Of a stretch of DNA of 64,000 nt, positions 1-8,637 are shown in pieces. The stretch spans positions 33,087 through 97,086 of the forward strand of contig NZ_JBDJAW010000030.1 in NCBI RefSeq assembly GCF_039649665.1, given 5' to 3'. A model generated the notes under the pieces. That model did not search any database, had not been told where the DNA came from, and saw only the letters and a program-made list of their open reading frames with translations. Both the position numbers and the translations under genes were made by a program. Source of the DNA: Microbispora sp. ZYX-F-249 (GTDB lineage: Bacteria > Actinomycetota > Actinomycetes > Streptosporangiales > Streptosporangiaceae). Within the stretch, counting starts at the first letter, position 1. Each line of letters begins with the position of its first letter.

Positions 1-289
1 GCGACTCGTCCACGAGCCGCTGGCTGGCCGCCACCAGTCCGATGCTCCGGCGCAGCTCCCGCAGGTCGACCCGGCCGAGCCGCCGCCCGAGCACCGTGGC
101 CGTCCCCGAGCTCGGGTGGCGTACGGCCGCGGCGACCGAGAGCATCGTCGTCTTCCCGGCGCCGTTGGGGCCGAGGATCACCCAGTGCTGGCCGTGCTCC
201 ACCCGCCAGTCGGCCCCGGTCACCAGGGTCCGGCCGACCACGCGGACGGTCACGTCGTCGAGTTCGAGAGCTGCGTCCATCACGTCCAT
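1..289 (-). CDS. ABC transporter ATP-binding protein (5' part only)
   Basis: N-terminal ~96 residues of an ABC ATPase; the rest lies beyond the left edge. The frame starts at ATG 289 (a second in-frame ATG is at 280) and reads MDVMDAALELDDVTVRVVGR, with a Walker A motif GPNGAGKTT about 40 residues in. The short first strand and the sequence WRVEHGQHWVILGPNGAGKT resemble stand-alone importer ATPases of the ModF/iron-complex kind, but signature and Walker B motifs are not visible, so the substrate cannot be named. It is transcribed in the same direction as the kinase gene downstream of its promoter side, but they are separate units. Confidence 0.85.
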   Translation of the reverse strand, partial: MDVMDAALELDDVTVRVVGRTLVTGADWRVEHGQHWVILGPNGAGKTTMLSVAAAVRHPSSGTATVLGRRLGRVDLRELRRSIGLVAASQRLVDES

Positions 290-334
290 GGGCACCCAGC
301 ATGCTGCATGAACGCGTCTGCTCACGACCGCGTA

Positions 335-2023
335 TCAGGGGATGGACGGCGCCGGAACGGACACCACACCGGGCGACTCGCTCACCGGCGGCGGGGCCGG
401 GCTGGGCGGCGGCGACTCCCCGTCCCCCCACTGCGGCTCGGCGGTGACCCCCGTCGACGGCGCCGGGGAATGCCCCTGGCCGGGGTGCCCCGGCTGGCCG
501 GAGTGCCCGGGCTGGCCGGACTGTCCCGACTGGGCCTGCGGGGACGGACGGGCAGGGCGGCAGTCCCTCGGCCGCCCGGTGCCGCAGTGCCCGTCCGCCG
601 GTGGGCGCAGCGTCACCCCGGCCGACGGCGGCGAGGGCGCCGTGGTGGTCGGCTCGCCGTCCGGGGTCGCCGGCCCGGGCGGCGGCATGGTCCGGGTGGC
701 CGTCACGGTCACCCTCGGCCGGGCGGCGTCCGCGATGGGCACCACCGGAGGCCGCGAGGTGCCGGGCACGTCCTGCGGCGGCAGGGCGCCGTCCTCGCCG
801 GGGACGACCACGGGCAGCGCGGGCGGCGGATCCGCCGTGCTCTCCATGCGGGCCGCCCCGGTGCCCGCAGCGACCACGGTCATCGCGGCGATCGTCACGG
901 TGGCGAGCGCGGTGAAGCCCGCGTGGGACATCTGCGCCCCCGAGCGCGCCGCGCGGCGCCGGGCCACCCTGCCCTGTGCCGCCCCCTGTGCCGCCGCCTG
1001 TGCCACTTCCTGCGGCACTCCCGGTGCCGCTCCCCGCGCCGCGCCGGCCTGGGTGCGCGCGGCGCGTACGGCCGCCCGGCCGGGGGCGGTGCCCGCCGGG
1101 TACGGCACGGGCTGCCAGATCTCGTCGAGCACCGCGGCCACCGCGCGCCGGGGGTCGGCCGCCGCGTGGACCCCGCCCGCGGCGAGCAGGAAGGCCAGCA
1201 GCCGGGCCGCGTCGGGGCGGTCGGCCGGCTCCCGCCGCAGCGCCGCCGCCACGCCGTCCCACAGCGGCTTCGGCACGGCGTCGATCCTGGGCTCCTCGAC
1301 CAGGATGCGCCGCGTGAGCACGTCGAGGTCGCCGGCGCCGAACGGATGCCGCCCGGTGGCCGCGAACGCGACCAGGCAGCCCCAGGAGAAGACGTCCGAG
1401 GCGGGGATGGCGTGGTGGCCCCGCAGCCGCTCGGGCGCCACCCAGCCCGGGCTGCCCATGATCTGCCCGGCCTGCGTGTGCGCCATCGCGACGTCGAGGT
1501 CGCGGGCGATCCCGAAGTCGATGACGAACGGCCCGCGCGGCGACAGCAGCACGTTGCCGGGCTTGAGGTCGCGGTGGACCAGCCCGGCCTCGTGCGTCGC
1601 CACGAGCGCGGCGGCGGTGCCGAGGGCCACGCCGTACGCGAGGTCGGGCGTGAGCGGCCCCCCGGCGGCGACGACCTGCGAGAGCGCGGGGCCGGGGACG
1701 TACTCGGTGACGAGGTAGGGCCGGTCGCCGTCGAAGCCGTCCTCGATGACGGCGGCGGTGCAGAACGGCGTCACGCGGCGGGAAAGCGCGATCTCCTCCG
1801 CGAACCGGGCCCGCAGCGTGGGGTCGCCCAGGTGCATCGGATGCGGCGTCTTCAGGGCGGCGTACCCCCCGCCGGGATGCTCGGCCAGGTAGACCACGCC
1901 CATTCCGCCGCTGCCCAACCGGCCGAGCAGCAGGTAGCGCCCGACGACGACCGGGTCGCCCACGGTCAGCGGGCGCACACCGGGAGGCATGCCGTTCTGG
2001 AAGGCCGTTCCGCCACGTGCCAT
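335..2023 (-). CDS. membrane Ser/Thr protein kinase (Pkn type)
   Basis: 562-residue Hanks-type kinase. Visible motifs: glycine loop GRLGSGGMGVVYLAEH (~35-49), catalytic Lys58, catalytic loop HRDLKPGNVLL (Asp152), DFG 169-171, and a PGWVAPERL activation-segment end. A juxtamembrane segment rich in Ala and Gln (~300-365) leads to one transmembrane helix (~369-390). The outer part is a Pro-rich, probably disordered tail with Gly-Gln-Ser/Pro repeats (GQSGQPGHSGQPGHPGQGHS). No PASTA domain is present, so a cell-wall ligand is not evident. I chose ATG 2023 because GAGAGGTAG lies just upstream; an in-frame start at 2059 has no such site. It probably phosphorylates cytoplasmic proteins in response to an envelope signal (inference). 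Confidence 0.9.
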   Translation of the reverse strand: MARGGTAFQNGMPPGVRPLTVGDPVVVGRYLLLGRLGSGGMGVVYLAEHPGGGYAALKTPHPMHLGDPTLRARFAEEIALSRRVTPFCTAAVIEDGFDGDRPYLVTEYVPGPALSQVVAAGGPLTPDLAYGVALGTAAALVATHEAGLVHRDLKPGNVLLSPRGPFVIDFGIARDLDVAMAHTQAGQIMGSPGWVAPERLRGHHAIPASDVFSWGCLVAFAATGRHPFGAGDLDVLTRRILVEEPRIDAVPKPLWDGVAAALRREPADRPDAARLLAFLLAAGGVHAAADPRRAVAAVLDEIWQPVPYPAGTAPGRAAVRAARTQAGAARGAAPGVPQEVAQAAAQGAAQGRVARRRAARSGAQMSHAGFTALATVTIAAMTVVAAGTGAARMESTADPPPALPVVVPGEDGALPPQDVPGTSRPPVVPIADAARPRVTVTATRTMPPPGPATPDGEPTTTAPSPPSAGVTLRPPADGHCGTGRPRDCRPARPSPQAQSGQSGQPGHSGQPGHPGQGHSPAPSTGVTAEPQWGDGESPPPSPAPPPVSESPGVVSVPAPSIP

Positions 2024-2192
2024 ACGGAAGCTACCTCTCTCGAAGTGCCGCACAGCCACTGTGGCCGGTTGGAACGCGCCACGCGCTCAACTAGCGCCAA
2101 GCGGCATGAGAGGTAAGCCCAATGGCACCTCTAGGTAAGGTCAGCCGGAGAAACCCCAGGTCACATTGGTCCCATTAACCCCAAAATGACCC

Positions 2193-3173
2193 CTACGCGG
2201 CCTCGGCGCCCGCGGCGGAGCGGTGGACGTCGACGGCGTCGAGGAAGCGGGAGACGTGATCGAAGAACAGGCGGCCCTCGGGGAGGACGTCGGCGAGGAG
2301 GGGGAAGATGTGCGGCATGCGGTTCCACTCCTCGTAGGTCACCTGCACGCCGTTCTCACGGGCGCTGAGGGCGACATGGCGGGCCTCGTCGCGCAGGACC
2401 TCGGTGGAGCCGGTGACGATCATCAGCGGGGGGATGCCGGTGTAGTCGCCGTAGACGGGGGACACGAGGGGGTCGAAGCAGTCGAGGCCGTCGGTCCAGC
2501 GGCGGGCGAGCCAGTCGACACGGCCGGCGGGGAGCATGGGGTCCGCCCAGACGTTGACGCGGCGGCGGCTGGAGCTGAGGTCGGCCCAGGGGGACAGGCA
2601 GATCCCGGCGGCGGGGAGGGGCATGCCGCGGTCGCGCAGGGACAGCAGCGTGGCCAGGGTGAGGTGACCTCCGGCGGAGTCCCCGGCCAGCACGATGTCC
2701 TGTGGGGCGTATCCGAGACCGAGCAGGCACTCGTACGCCTGGAGCGCGTCCGTCAGCGACTCGGCGAGGGAGTGGACCGGCCCCTGGCGGTAGTCGAGCG
2801 AGAACACCGGGCGGCGGGCCACGGCCGACAGCCGCCAGGTGATCGGCCGGTGGGTGGCCGGGGAGCAGACGAAGTAGGCCCCGCCGTGGAAGTAGAGCAC
2901 CACCTTGCCCTCGTCCAGGCCGGTCCCGCCGTGCACCCATTCCCCGGTGCACGAGCCGAATCCGTCTGGAACGATGGACACGTGCTTGGGGAGCATGCCG
3001 GGAACCCGCTCTCCGAGGCAGATGATGCGGCTGGCGACGGCCATCCCCGCGGTGTTGCGCACGAGAATGGTGGAGATCGGCTTCATGGTGCCCCGCAGAA
3101 CCCCGTTGATCGCGGCGGCCTGCCAGCTGACCGGATATTCCGGACGGATGTCTACATTCAGCTCATGCTCCAT
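2193..3173 (-). CDS. alpha/beta hydrolase (HSL-type esterase/lipase)
   Basis: 326 residues. The oxyanion-hole motif HGGAY (96-100) and nucleophile elbow GDSAGG (Ser166) are those of the hormone-sensitive-lipase family (alpha/beta hydrolase fold 3). The acid residue is probably Glu258 in TGSTEVLRDEA, and His288 in RMPHIFPL completes the triad. There is no signal peptide, so it should act in the cytoplasm on small acyl esters. The substrate is not deducible. It stands alone: its upstream gap of 116 bp separates it from the divergent DUF3052 gene. Confidence 0.9.
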   Translation of the reverse strand: MEHELNVDIRPEYPVSWQAAAINGVLRGTMKPISTILVRNTAGMAVASRIICLGERVPGMLPKHVSIVPDGFGSCTGEWVHGGTGLDEGKVVLYFHGGAYFVCSPATHRPITWRLSAVARRPVFSLDYRQGPVHSLAESLTDALQAYECLLGLGYAPQDIVLAGDSAGGHLTLATLLSLRDRGMPLPAAGICLSPWADLSSSRRRVNVWADPMLPAGRVDWLARRWTDGLDCFDPLVSPVYGDYTGIPPLMIVTGSTEVLRDEARHVALSARENGVQVTYEEWNRMPHIFPLLADVLPEGRLFFDHVSRFLDAVDVHRSAAGAEAA

Positions 3174-3289
3174 GCAAGCCTCCCAAAAGGGACATTCCCC
3201 ATTAGGTCATCCGTTCTACCGGTTGGCATGTTTCACTCCCCTTACAGGGGTGTTACGAGCAGGTAACGACCGGAGGTCATGAGGCACCC

Positions 3290-3676
3290 ATGCATGGATA
3301 TTCGGCGGCTCCGCTGCCCCGGAAGCTGGGTGTCAAGCCCGGCCACCGGGTGTTGCTGGTAAACGCTCCGCAAAATATCCGTATAGACGGCGACGAAGAG
3401 GACGACGGAAATCCCGCGCCGTATGACGTGATCGTGATTTTCTGCCCCGACGAGGCCACCCTGACGGCCGCGTTCCCGCGGGCGCGCGAGCGCCTGGCCC
3501 GGGACGGCGGGCTCTGGGTGAGCTGGCCCAAGAAGGCGAGCGGCGTCGCCACCGATCTGTCCGGCGACGTCGTCCGCGCCTTCGGGCTCGGCGAGGGCCT
3601 GGTGGACAACAAGGTGTGCGCCGTGGACGAGGTGTGGTCGGGGCTGCGCTTCGTCCGCCGCCTCGCCGACCGGTGA
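3290..3676 (+). CDS. DUF3052 family protein
   Basis: 128-residue cytoplasmic protein of the actinobacterial DUF3052 family, recognised by LPRKLGVKPGHRVLLVNAP near the N-terminus and the block GGLWVSWPKKASGV followed by VDNKVCAVDEVWSGLRFV. The function of the family is not known. The stop codon overlaps the GTG start of the next gene (GTGA), so it may be translationally coupled to the ABC-2 exporter downstream. That arrangement may be accidental, because DUF3052 genes are often found without transporters. Confidence 0.88.
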   Translation: MHGYSAAPLPRKLGVKPGHRVLLVNAPQNIRIDGDEEDDGNPAPYDVIVIFCPDEATLTAAFPRARERLARDGGLWVSWPKKASGVATDLSGDVVRAFGLGEGLVDNKVCAVDEVWSGLRFVRRLADR

Positions 3677-4473
3677 TCCCCGGCCACGGCGCCGCCGTCT
3701 CCCTCTATCCGCGGCTCGCCTGGTACGGCTTCCGCAGGCACGCGACCTACTGGGGCGCCGCACTGGCCGGGGCCTTCACCAACACCGTCTTCGGGGTGCT
3801 CCGCGCGTACGTGCTGATCGCGCTCTGGCAGGCCCGGCCGGGGCTCGGCGGGTACGACGTCGCGGCGGCGGTGACCTTCACGTTCCTCACGCAGGCGTTC
3901 ATCGGGCCCATGCAGCTGTTCGGCGGCGGCCTGGACCTGCCGGAGCGCATCCGCAGCGGCGACGTGGCGCTCGACCTGGTCCGCCCGGCGTCCCTGCAGG
4001 CCTGGTGCCTGTCGGAGGACCTCGGCCGGGCGGCGTACCTGTTCGTCGTCCGCGGCGCGCCGCCGGCCCTCGTCGGCGCGCTGCTGTTCGGCATCGTCGC
4101 CCCGCGCGCGCCGGCCGCGTTCCTCGCGAGCGTCGCCCTCGGCGTGGTGGTGAGCTTCGGATGGCGGTACATCATCGCGCTGGCGACGTGCTGGATCCTG
4201 GACGACCGGGGCCTCGCGACGCTGTCGATGGTGCTCACCACGTTCTTCAGCGGGCTCATGCTGCCCCTGACGATCTTTCCCGGGTGGTTCGGCGAGCTCG
4301 CCCGCGCGCTGCCGTGGTCGGCGATGGCCCAGGTGCCCGCCGACGTCTACCTCGGCACGGCCGAGCCCGCCCGCGCCCTCGGCTTCCAGGCGCTGTGGGC
4401 CGCCGTCCTGCTGACCCTGGGCGCGTTCATGACCGGCGCCGCCCGCAGGAAGGTCGTGATCCAGGGTGGCTGA
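3673..4473 (+). CDS. ABC-2 type permease (PF06182-like), first of two
   Basis: 266-residue integral membrane protein with about six hydrophobic segments. The text VRPASLQAWCLSEDLGRAAY and the paired permease next to it fit the ABC-2 permease group formerly called DUF990. I start it at GTG 3673, which overlaps the upstream stop by 4 nt; the only longer frame reads back into the DUF3052 gene. It should form a heterodimeric channel with the next permease, driven by the ATPase at 5272. The substrate is unknown. Relatives are annotated as daunorubicin-like or viologen exporters, but nothing here shows a drug substrate. Confidence 0.9.
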   Translation: MIPGHGAAVSLYPRLAWYGFRRHATYWGAALAGAFTNTVFGVLRAYVLIALWQARPGLGGYDVAAAVTFTFLTQAFIGPMQLFGGGLDLPERIRSGDVALDLVRPASLQAWCLSEDLGRAAYLFVVRGAPPALVGALLFGIVAPRAPAAFLASVALGVVVSFGWRYIIALATCWILDDRGLATLSMVLTTFFSGLMLPLTIFPGWFGELARALPWSAMAQVPADVYLGTAEPARALGFQALWAAVLLTLGAFMTGAARRKVVIQGG

Positions 4474-4479
4474 GCGGTC

Positions 4480-5268
4480 GTGATCAGGACGTACGCGCTG
4501 CTCGCCTGGGCTTGGACGCGGGCCGCGGCGCAGTACCGGCTCTCCTTCGCGCTCACGACGGCGGGCGCCTTCGTCGTCGGCGGCCTCGACATCGCGGTGA
4601 TCTGGGTGATCTTCGCCAACACCGACACGCTGGCCGGCTTCGGCCTGGCCGAGGTCATGTTCCTGTACGGCGCGTCGGAGCTGGCCTTCGCGCTCGCCGA
4701 CATGCTGTTCGGCAACGTCGACCGGATCAGCCGGCACATCAGGGCGGGCACCCTCGACGTCATGCTGATCCGGCCCGCGTCTCTCTTCGTGCAGGTGGCG
4801 GCCGACCGCTTCACCCCGCACCGGATCGGCCGGGCCGCGCAGGCCGCCGTGGTGCTGGGCGTGGCCCTGGCGCGGCTGGAGATCCCCATCGGCCGCGTCT
4901 GGATGGTGCCCGTCATGGTGGCGTCGGGGATCGTGATCTTCACGGCGTTGTTCACGCTGGGCGGCGCGCTGCAGTTCCTGCTCACCGACGCCCCCGAGGT
5001 GGCCAACGCGTTCACCTACGGCGGGGCGATGCTCAACCAGTATCCGCTGAGCGTCTACGACGCCCGCATCGTCCGGGGGCTGACCTTCGTGCTGCCCCTG
5101 GCGTTCGTCAACTGGCAGCCGGGCCTGTACGTGCTCGGCCGGCCCGACCCGCTCGGACTGCCGTCCTGGACGGGCCTGCTGTCCCCCGCCGCCGCGCTCG
5201 CGCTGGCCGCCGTCGCCGCGCTCGCCTGGCGTGCGGGGATCCGCCGCTACCGATCGACGGGGAGCTGA
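4480..5268 (+). CDS. ABC-2 type permease (PF06182-like), second of two
   Basis: 262 residues with six predicted membrane segments. The motif RISRHIRAGTLDVMLIRPAS parallels PERIRSGDVALDLVRPAS in the preceding permease, so the two are divergent paralogues of one family. The GTG start lies 6 nt after the first permease's stop and the stop lies 3 nt before the ATPase start, so all three should be one translational unit. Localised in the cytoplasmic membrane as half of an exporter channel. Confidence 0.9.
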   Translation: MIRTYALLAWAWTRAAAQYRLSFALTTAGAFVVGGLDIAVIWVIFANTDTLAGFGLAEVMFLYGASELAFALADMLFGNVDRISRHIRAGTLDVMLIRPASLFVQVAADRFTPHRIGRAAQAAVVLGVALARLEIPIGRVWMVPVMVASGIVIFTALFTLGGALQFLLTDAPEVANAFTYGGAMLNQYPLSVYDARIVRGLTFVLPLAFVNWQPGLYVLGRPDPLGLPSWTGLLSPAAALALAAVAALAWRAGIRRYRSTGS

Positions 5269-5271
5269 CCA

Positions 5272-6078
5272 GTGATCGAGGCAGACGGGGCCGGCCGGAC
5301 CTTCACGGTCCGCCGCCGGGTCGTGCACGCCGTACGGGACCTGTCCTTCCGCATCGCGGCCGGGGAGTTCGCCGCCTTCCTCGGCCCGAACGGCGCGGGC
5401 AAGTCCACCACGATCAAGATGCTGACCGGGATCCTCACCCCGACGTCGGGCCGGGTCACCGTGGCCGGTCTCGACCCCTCCCGGCGGCGTACGGCTCTCG
5501 CCCGCAGGATCGGCGTCGTCTTCGGCCAGCGGACCACGCTGTGGTGGGACCTACCGCTGCGGGACAGCCTGGAACTGGTCCGGCTCCTTTACAAAGTAGA
5601 TCGGAAGGTGTTCCGGGAGCGGCTGGACGAGATGTGCGAGCTGCTCGACCTGGGCGCCTTCCTGCGGACGCCGGTGCGCCAGCTCAGCCTGGGCCAGCGG
5701 ATGCGGGGCGACATCACCGCCGCCCTGCTGCACGATCCCGCCGTGCTGGTGCTCGACGAGCCGACGATCGGGCTCGACGTGGTCAGCAAGGCGGAAGTGC
5801 GCGACTTCCTGCGGCGGCTGAACGCCGAGCGCGGGACGACCGTGCTGCTGACCACCCACGACCTGGGCGACGTGGAGCGGCTGTGCCGCCGCGTGCTGCT
5901 GATCGACCACGGCCGGCTCGCCTTCGACGGCACGGTGGACGACCTGCGCGCGACGGTGCCGGAACGCGCGTCGATCGAGGACGTGGTGGCCGACCTCTAT
6001 CTCAGAAGCCGAGGGACTCCTCGTACTCCTCCTCCTGCTCCTCTTCCCGCTCGCGACCGGCCCAGCGGGACGGCATGA
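5272..6078 (+). CDS. ABC exporter ATP-binding protein
   Basis: 268 residues. Walker A GPNGAGKST (38-46), signature LSLGQRMRGD, Walker B VLVLDEPTIGLD and the switch histidine in LLTTHDL are all intact, so it should hydrolyse ATP for the two permeases upstream (3673 and 4480). The start is GTG 5272, three bases after the previous stop. Its last ~25 codons (Pro/Arg rich) overlap the 3' end of the opposite-strand gene ending at 6002, a 77-bp tail-to-tail overlap. The tail is poorly structured and may be dispensable. Confidence 0.92.
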   Translation: MIEADGAGRTFTVRRRVVHAVRDLSFRIAAGEFAAFLGPNGAGKSTTIKMLTGILTPTSGRVTVAGLDPSRRRTALARRIGVVFGQRTTLWWDLPLRDSLELVRLLYKVDRKVFRERLDEMCELLDLGAFLRTPVRQLSLGQRMRGDITAALLHDPAVLVLDEPTIGLDVVSKAEVRDFLRRLNAERGTTVLLTTHDLGDVERLCRRVLLIDHGRLAFDGTVDDLRATVPERASIEDVVADLYLRSRGTPRTPPPAPLPARDRPSGTA

Positions 6079-6478
6079 GCACCGGCAGGAACAACGCGAC
6101 GCCGAGCAGGCCGTACACGCCGGTGGACAGCAGCGTGAGCATGCCCCGGCCGGCCTGCAGGAGCTCGGCCTGCACCGACGGCCCGGCGGGCACGAGGCTC
6201 GCGGCGCGCGACACGTCGAGGACGTAGACCACGGTCCAGGCCAGCAGCGCCATCGACGGGACGAACGCCGCCAGCGGGGACACCCGGCCGACCAGCACCA
6301 GCCCGAGCAGCAGGCCCACGACGGCCATCACGCCCAGGGCGATCAGCATGCGGGTGTCCTTGGCCGGGTCGATGCTCTGGGCCGCTCCCCGGACCGCCTC
6401 CTGAGAGGCCCATCCGCCGCCGAGGAGCAGAGCCGCCGCGACGACAACGCCCAGGAGCAGCCCGAAGAAGTGCCGCAT
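6002..6478 (-). CDS. small membrane protein of unknown function
   Basis: 158 residues from ATG 6478; AAGGCGG lies upstream, whereas the GTG at 6484 would fall inside that site. About four hydrophobic helices: residues ~4-25, ~45-65, ~68-90 and ~120-145. The C-terminus is strongly acidic, with a run of Glu (EREEEQEEEYEESLGF). I do not recognise the family. The 3' end overlaps the ABC ATPase gene on the other strand. It lies 64 bp downstream of the permease at 6543 and may be co-transcribed with it. Confidence 0.75.
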   Translation of the reverse strand: MRHFFGLLLGVVVAAALLLGGGWASQEAVRGAAQSIDPAKDTRMLIALGVMAVVGLLLGLVLVGRVSPLAAFVPSMALLAWTVVYVLDVSRAASLVPAGPSVQAELLQAGRGMLTLLSTGVYGLLGVALFLPVLMPSRWAGREREEEQEEEYEESLGF

Positions 6479-6542
6479 GAACACCGCCTTGGGTGAGAGG
6501 TCCGCGGCAACACTAGCGACAAAGAACGGTAAAGGGCAGCAC

Positions 6543-7553
6543 TTACGCCGTGATGTCCTTGCTCGTGAAGCGCGCCCAGGCGACGGAGCCGGCGACGAGG
6601 GCGTAGGCGGCGAAGACGAGCAGCCCCTGTCCCATCTGGTCGAACGCCACCGGCGCCCGCAACGCCCCGTCGAACGCGCTCCACCAGGAGGTCAGCAGGA
6701 ACGGCCGCACGGCCGCGACCTGCGGGATCGCGGACAGGACCTGGCTCACCACCACCAGCACGACGCTCGAGGCCACGGCCCCGATCGGCGCCTCGGTCAG
6801 CGTGGACACCGCGAGCGCGACCGCGCCGAGCGCGGCCATCCCCGCGGCGGCGTACAGGACGACCACCCCCACGCGCAGCAGGGCGCCGGCCGCCGGGATC
6901 GTCGTGCCGGACAGCAGCGTCACCGGCCCGGCCGGGAACAGCAGCAGCCCGGCCGCCAGCGCCGACAACGCCACCACCGCGCACGCCGCGAGGCAGAAGA
7001 CCACGATGTTGGCGTACTTGACCGCGAGCAGCCTGGTGCGGCCCGCCGGGGCGACGAGCAGGTAGCGCAGTGTGCCCTGGGCGGCCTCGCCGGCGATCGC
7101 GTCGCCCGCCACGACCGCCACGGTCAGCGGCAGCACGATCGGCATCATCGCGACGAACGCGGCGAACGTCAGCATCAGGCCGTTGCCCGCGATCTGCCCG
7201 ACGATCGAGCCGCCCACGTCCTCGCCCGACGCGACCCGCACCGCGACGCCGACCAGCACCGGCACCACGGCCAGCACCCCGAGCATCGCGAGGTTGCGCG
7301 GTCGGCGGAACGTCAGGCCGATCTCGGAGGCCAGCAGCCTCGTCAGATGCCGCGTCGTCCCTCCCGCCGGCGGCCCGCCCGGTGCGGGCGCCGCGGCGTG
7401 GGCGGACGGTCGCTCCTCCTCCCCCGGCCGGGCCCCGGACAAGGCTTCGGACACGGTTTCGGACACGGTTTCGGACACCGCCTCGGGCGCCGTCCCGGGC
7501 GCCGTCCCGGGCGCCGTCTCGGACACCGCTGTCGCGTTCTCACGCACCGACAT
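6543..7553 (-). CDS. ABC-2 type permease with N-terminal repeat tail
   Basis: 336-residue permease with six membrane helices after residue ~80. The loop GEAAQGTLRYLLVAPAGRTR is typical of ABC-2 exporter permeases (NatB/CcmB-like). The first ~60 residues are a hydrophilic tail built from a repeated SET(V/A) unit, encoded by about eight copies of a 12-bp tandem repeat at 7434-7529. A strong site (GGGGGAGGGG) precedes ATG 7553, so the repeat tail should be translated. The start overlaps the end of the ATPase gene by 14 nt, giving an ATPase-permease operon together with the LolA-like gene upstream. Confidence 0.9.
   Translation of the reverse strand: MSVRENATAVSETAPGTAPGTAPEAVSETVSETVSEALSGARPGEEERPSAHAAAPAPGGPPAGGTTRHLTRLLASEIGLTFRRPRNLAMLGVLAVVPVLVGVAVRVASGEDVGGSIVGQIAGNGLMLTFAAFVAMMPIVLPLTVAVVAGDAIAGEAAQGTLRYLLVAPAGRTRLLAVKYANIVVFCLAACAVVALSALAAGLLLFPAGPVTLLSGTTIPAAGALLRVGVVVLYAAAGMAALGAVALAVSTLTEAPIGAVASSVVLVVVSQVLSAIPQVAAVRPFLLTSWWSAFDGALRAPVAFDQMGQGLLVFAAYALVAGSVAWARFTSKDITA
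7434..7529. repeat. in-frame 12-bp tandem repeat, ~8 units
   Basis: Plus-strand units of the form TTCGGACACGGT or CCCGGGCGCCGT follow each other with a strict 12-bp period. They encode the SETV/PGTA-like tail of the ABC-2 permease at 6543. The array resembles, in period and in frame, the one inside the LolA-like gene two genes upstream. Confidence 0.93.
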
Positions 7554-8637
7554 CGAACCCCTCCCCCGTCAGCCCCACGAAGATCTCCTCGAGCGTGGGC
7601 CGGACCACGCCGAACCCACGTACGGCCACGCCCTCGCCGACGAGCAGCGCGCAGAGCCGTTCCGGCGCCTCCTCGCCGGCGACCGCCGTCACCTCGCCGT
7701 CCCCGGCGCGCACCTCGCGCAGCCCGGCGCGGGACAGCACGGCCGCCGCAGTGCCGGCGTCCGGGGTCTCCACGCGCAGGCGCGGCTGTCCGCCGGACGC
7801 GCGCAGGGCGGCGATCGGCCCCTGGGCGACGAGCCTGCCGGTGCGCATGACGCCGACGTGGGTGCACATCTGCTCGACCTCGCTCAGCAGGTGGGAGGAG
7901 ACGAAGACGGTCGTGCCGTCCTCGGCGATCCTCCTGATCAGCGTGCGCACCTCCCTGGTGCCCTGCGGGTCGAGGCCGTTGGTCGGCTCGTCCAGCACGA
8001 GCAGTTCCCTCGGGACCAGCAGCGCGGCGGCGATGGCCAGGCGCTGGCGCATGCCGAGCGAGTAGTTCCGGTAGCGCTTGCCTGCCGCCGCCGTCAGCCC
8101 GACGCGCTCCAGCGCCGCGCCGATCCTGGCCCGCGCCGTACGCGGGTCGGCCCCCGGGCCTGCCGCGTCGAGGCGGCGCAGGTTCGCCTCGCCCGACAGG
8201 TACGGATAGAAGGCCGGCCCCTCGACCACCGCGCCGACGCGCGGCAGCGCCCGCGCCAGCCCCGCGGGCATGGGCGTGCCGAGCAGCGACCATGTGCCGG
8301 CGGTCGGGGCGACCAGGCCGAGCAGCATGCGGATCGTCGTGGTCTTGCCCGAGCCGTTGGGGCCGAGGAAGCCGTAGACGGCGCCGCGCGGCACCGCCAG
8401 GCCGACGTCGTCGACCGCCACCTGGCCGCCCCGGAAGCGTTTGGTGAGACCGGACGTGACGATGGCGTGCGCGCCCGCGCCCCCTGAGGAGGGCGAGGGT
8501 GCCCCGGCGTCGTCCCGGAGCGCCCCCGCGCGCGTGCCCACCGTCACCGCGTCCACCATGACGTCCGTCGTGACGTCCACCCGGCCGTCCGCCGCGACGT
8601 CCGTCCGCGGTGCGTGGGCCCGGTCACCTCTTCTCAC
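7540..8637 (-). CDS. ABC exporter ATP-binding protein
   Basis: 365 residues. The ABC domain begins near residue 57 (AIVTSGLTKRF), with Walker A GPNGSGKTT, signature YSLGMRQRLAIA, Walker B LLVLDEPTNGLD and switch His in VSSHLLSE. A C-terminal ~80-residue extension is usual for this exporter group. The first ~55 residues are low-complexity, so the true start may be downstream of GTG 8637; that GTG overlaps the LolA-like gene's stop by 14 nt, which suggests coupling. It powers the permease at 6543. Confidence 0.9.
   Translation of the reverse strand: MRRGDRAHAPRTDVAADGRVDVTTDVMVDAVTVGTRAGALRDDAGAPSPSSGGAGAHAIVTSGLTKRFRGGQVAVDDVGLAVPRGAVYGFLGPNGSGKTTTIRMLLGLVAPTAGTWSLLGTPMPAGLARALPRVGAVVEGPAFYPYLSGEANLRRLDAAGPGADPRTARARIGAALERVGLTAAAGKRYRNYSLGMRQRLAIAAALLVPRELLVLDEPTNGLDPQGTREVRTLIRRIAEDGTTVFVSSHLLSEVEQMCTHVGVMRTGRLVAQGPIAALRASGGQPRLRVETPDAGTAAAVLSRAGLREVRAGDGEVTAVAGEEAPERLCALLVGEGVAVRGFGVVRPTLEEIFVGLTGEGFDVGA

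Noticed and set aside
116..2116. Long plus-strand frame opposite the first kinase gene
   Set aside because: Arg/Gly/Pro-rich low-complexity sequence produced by the codon bias of the kinase on the other strand.
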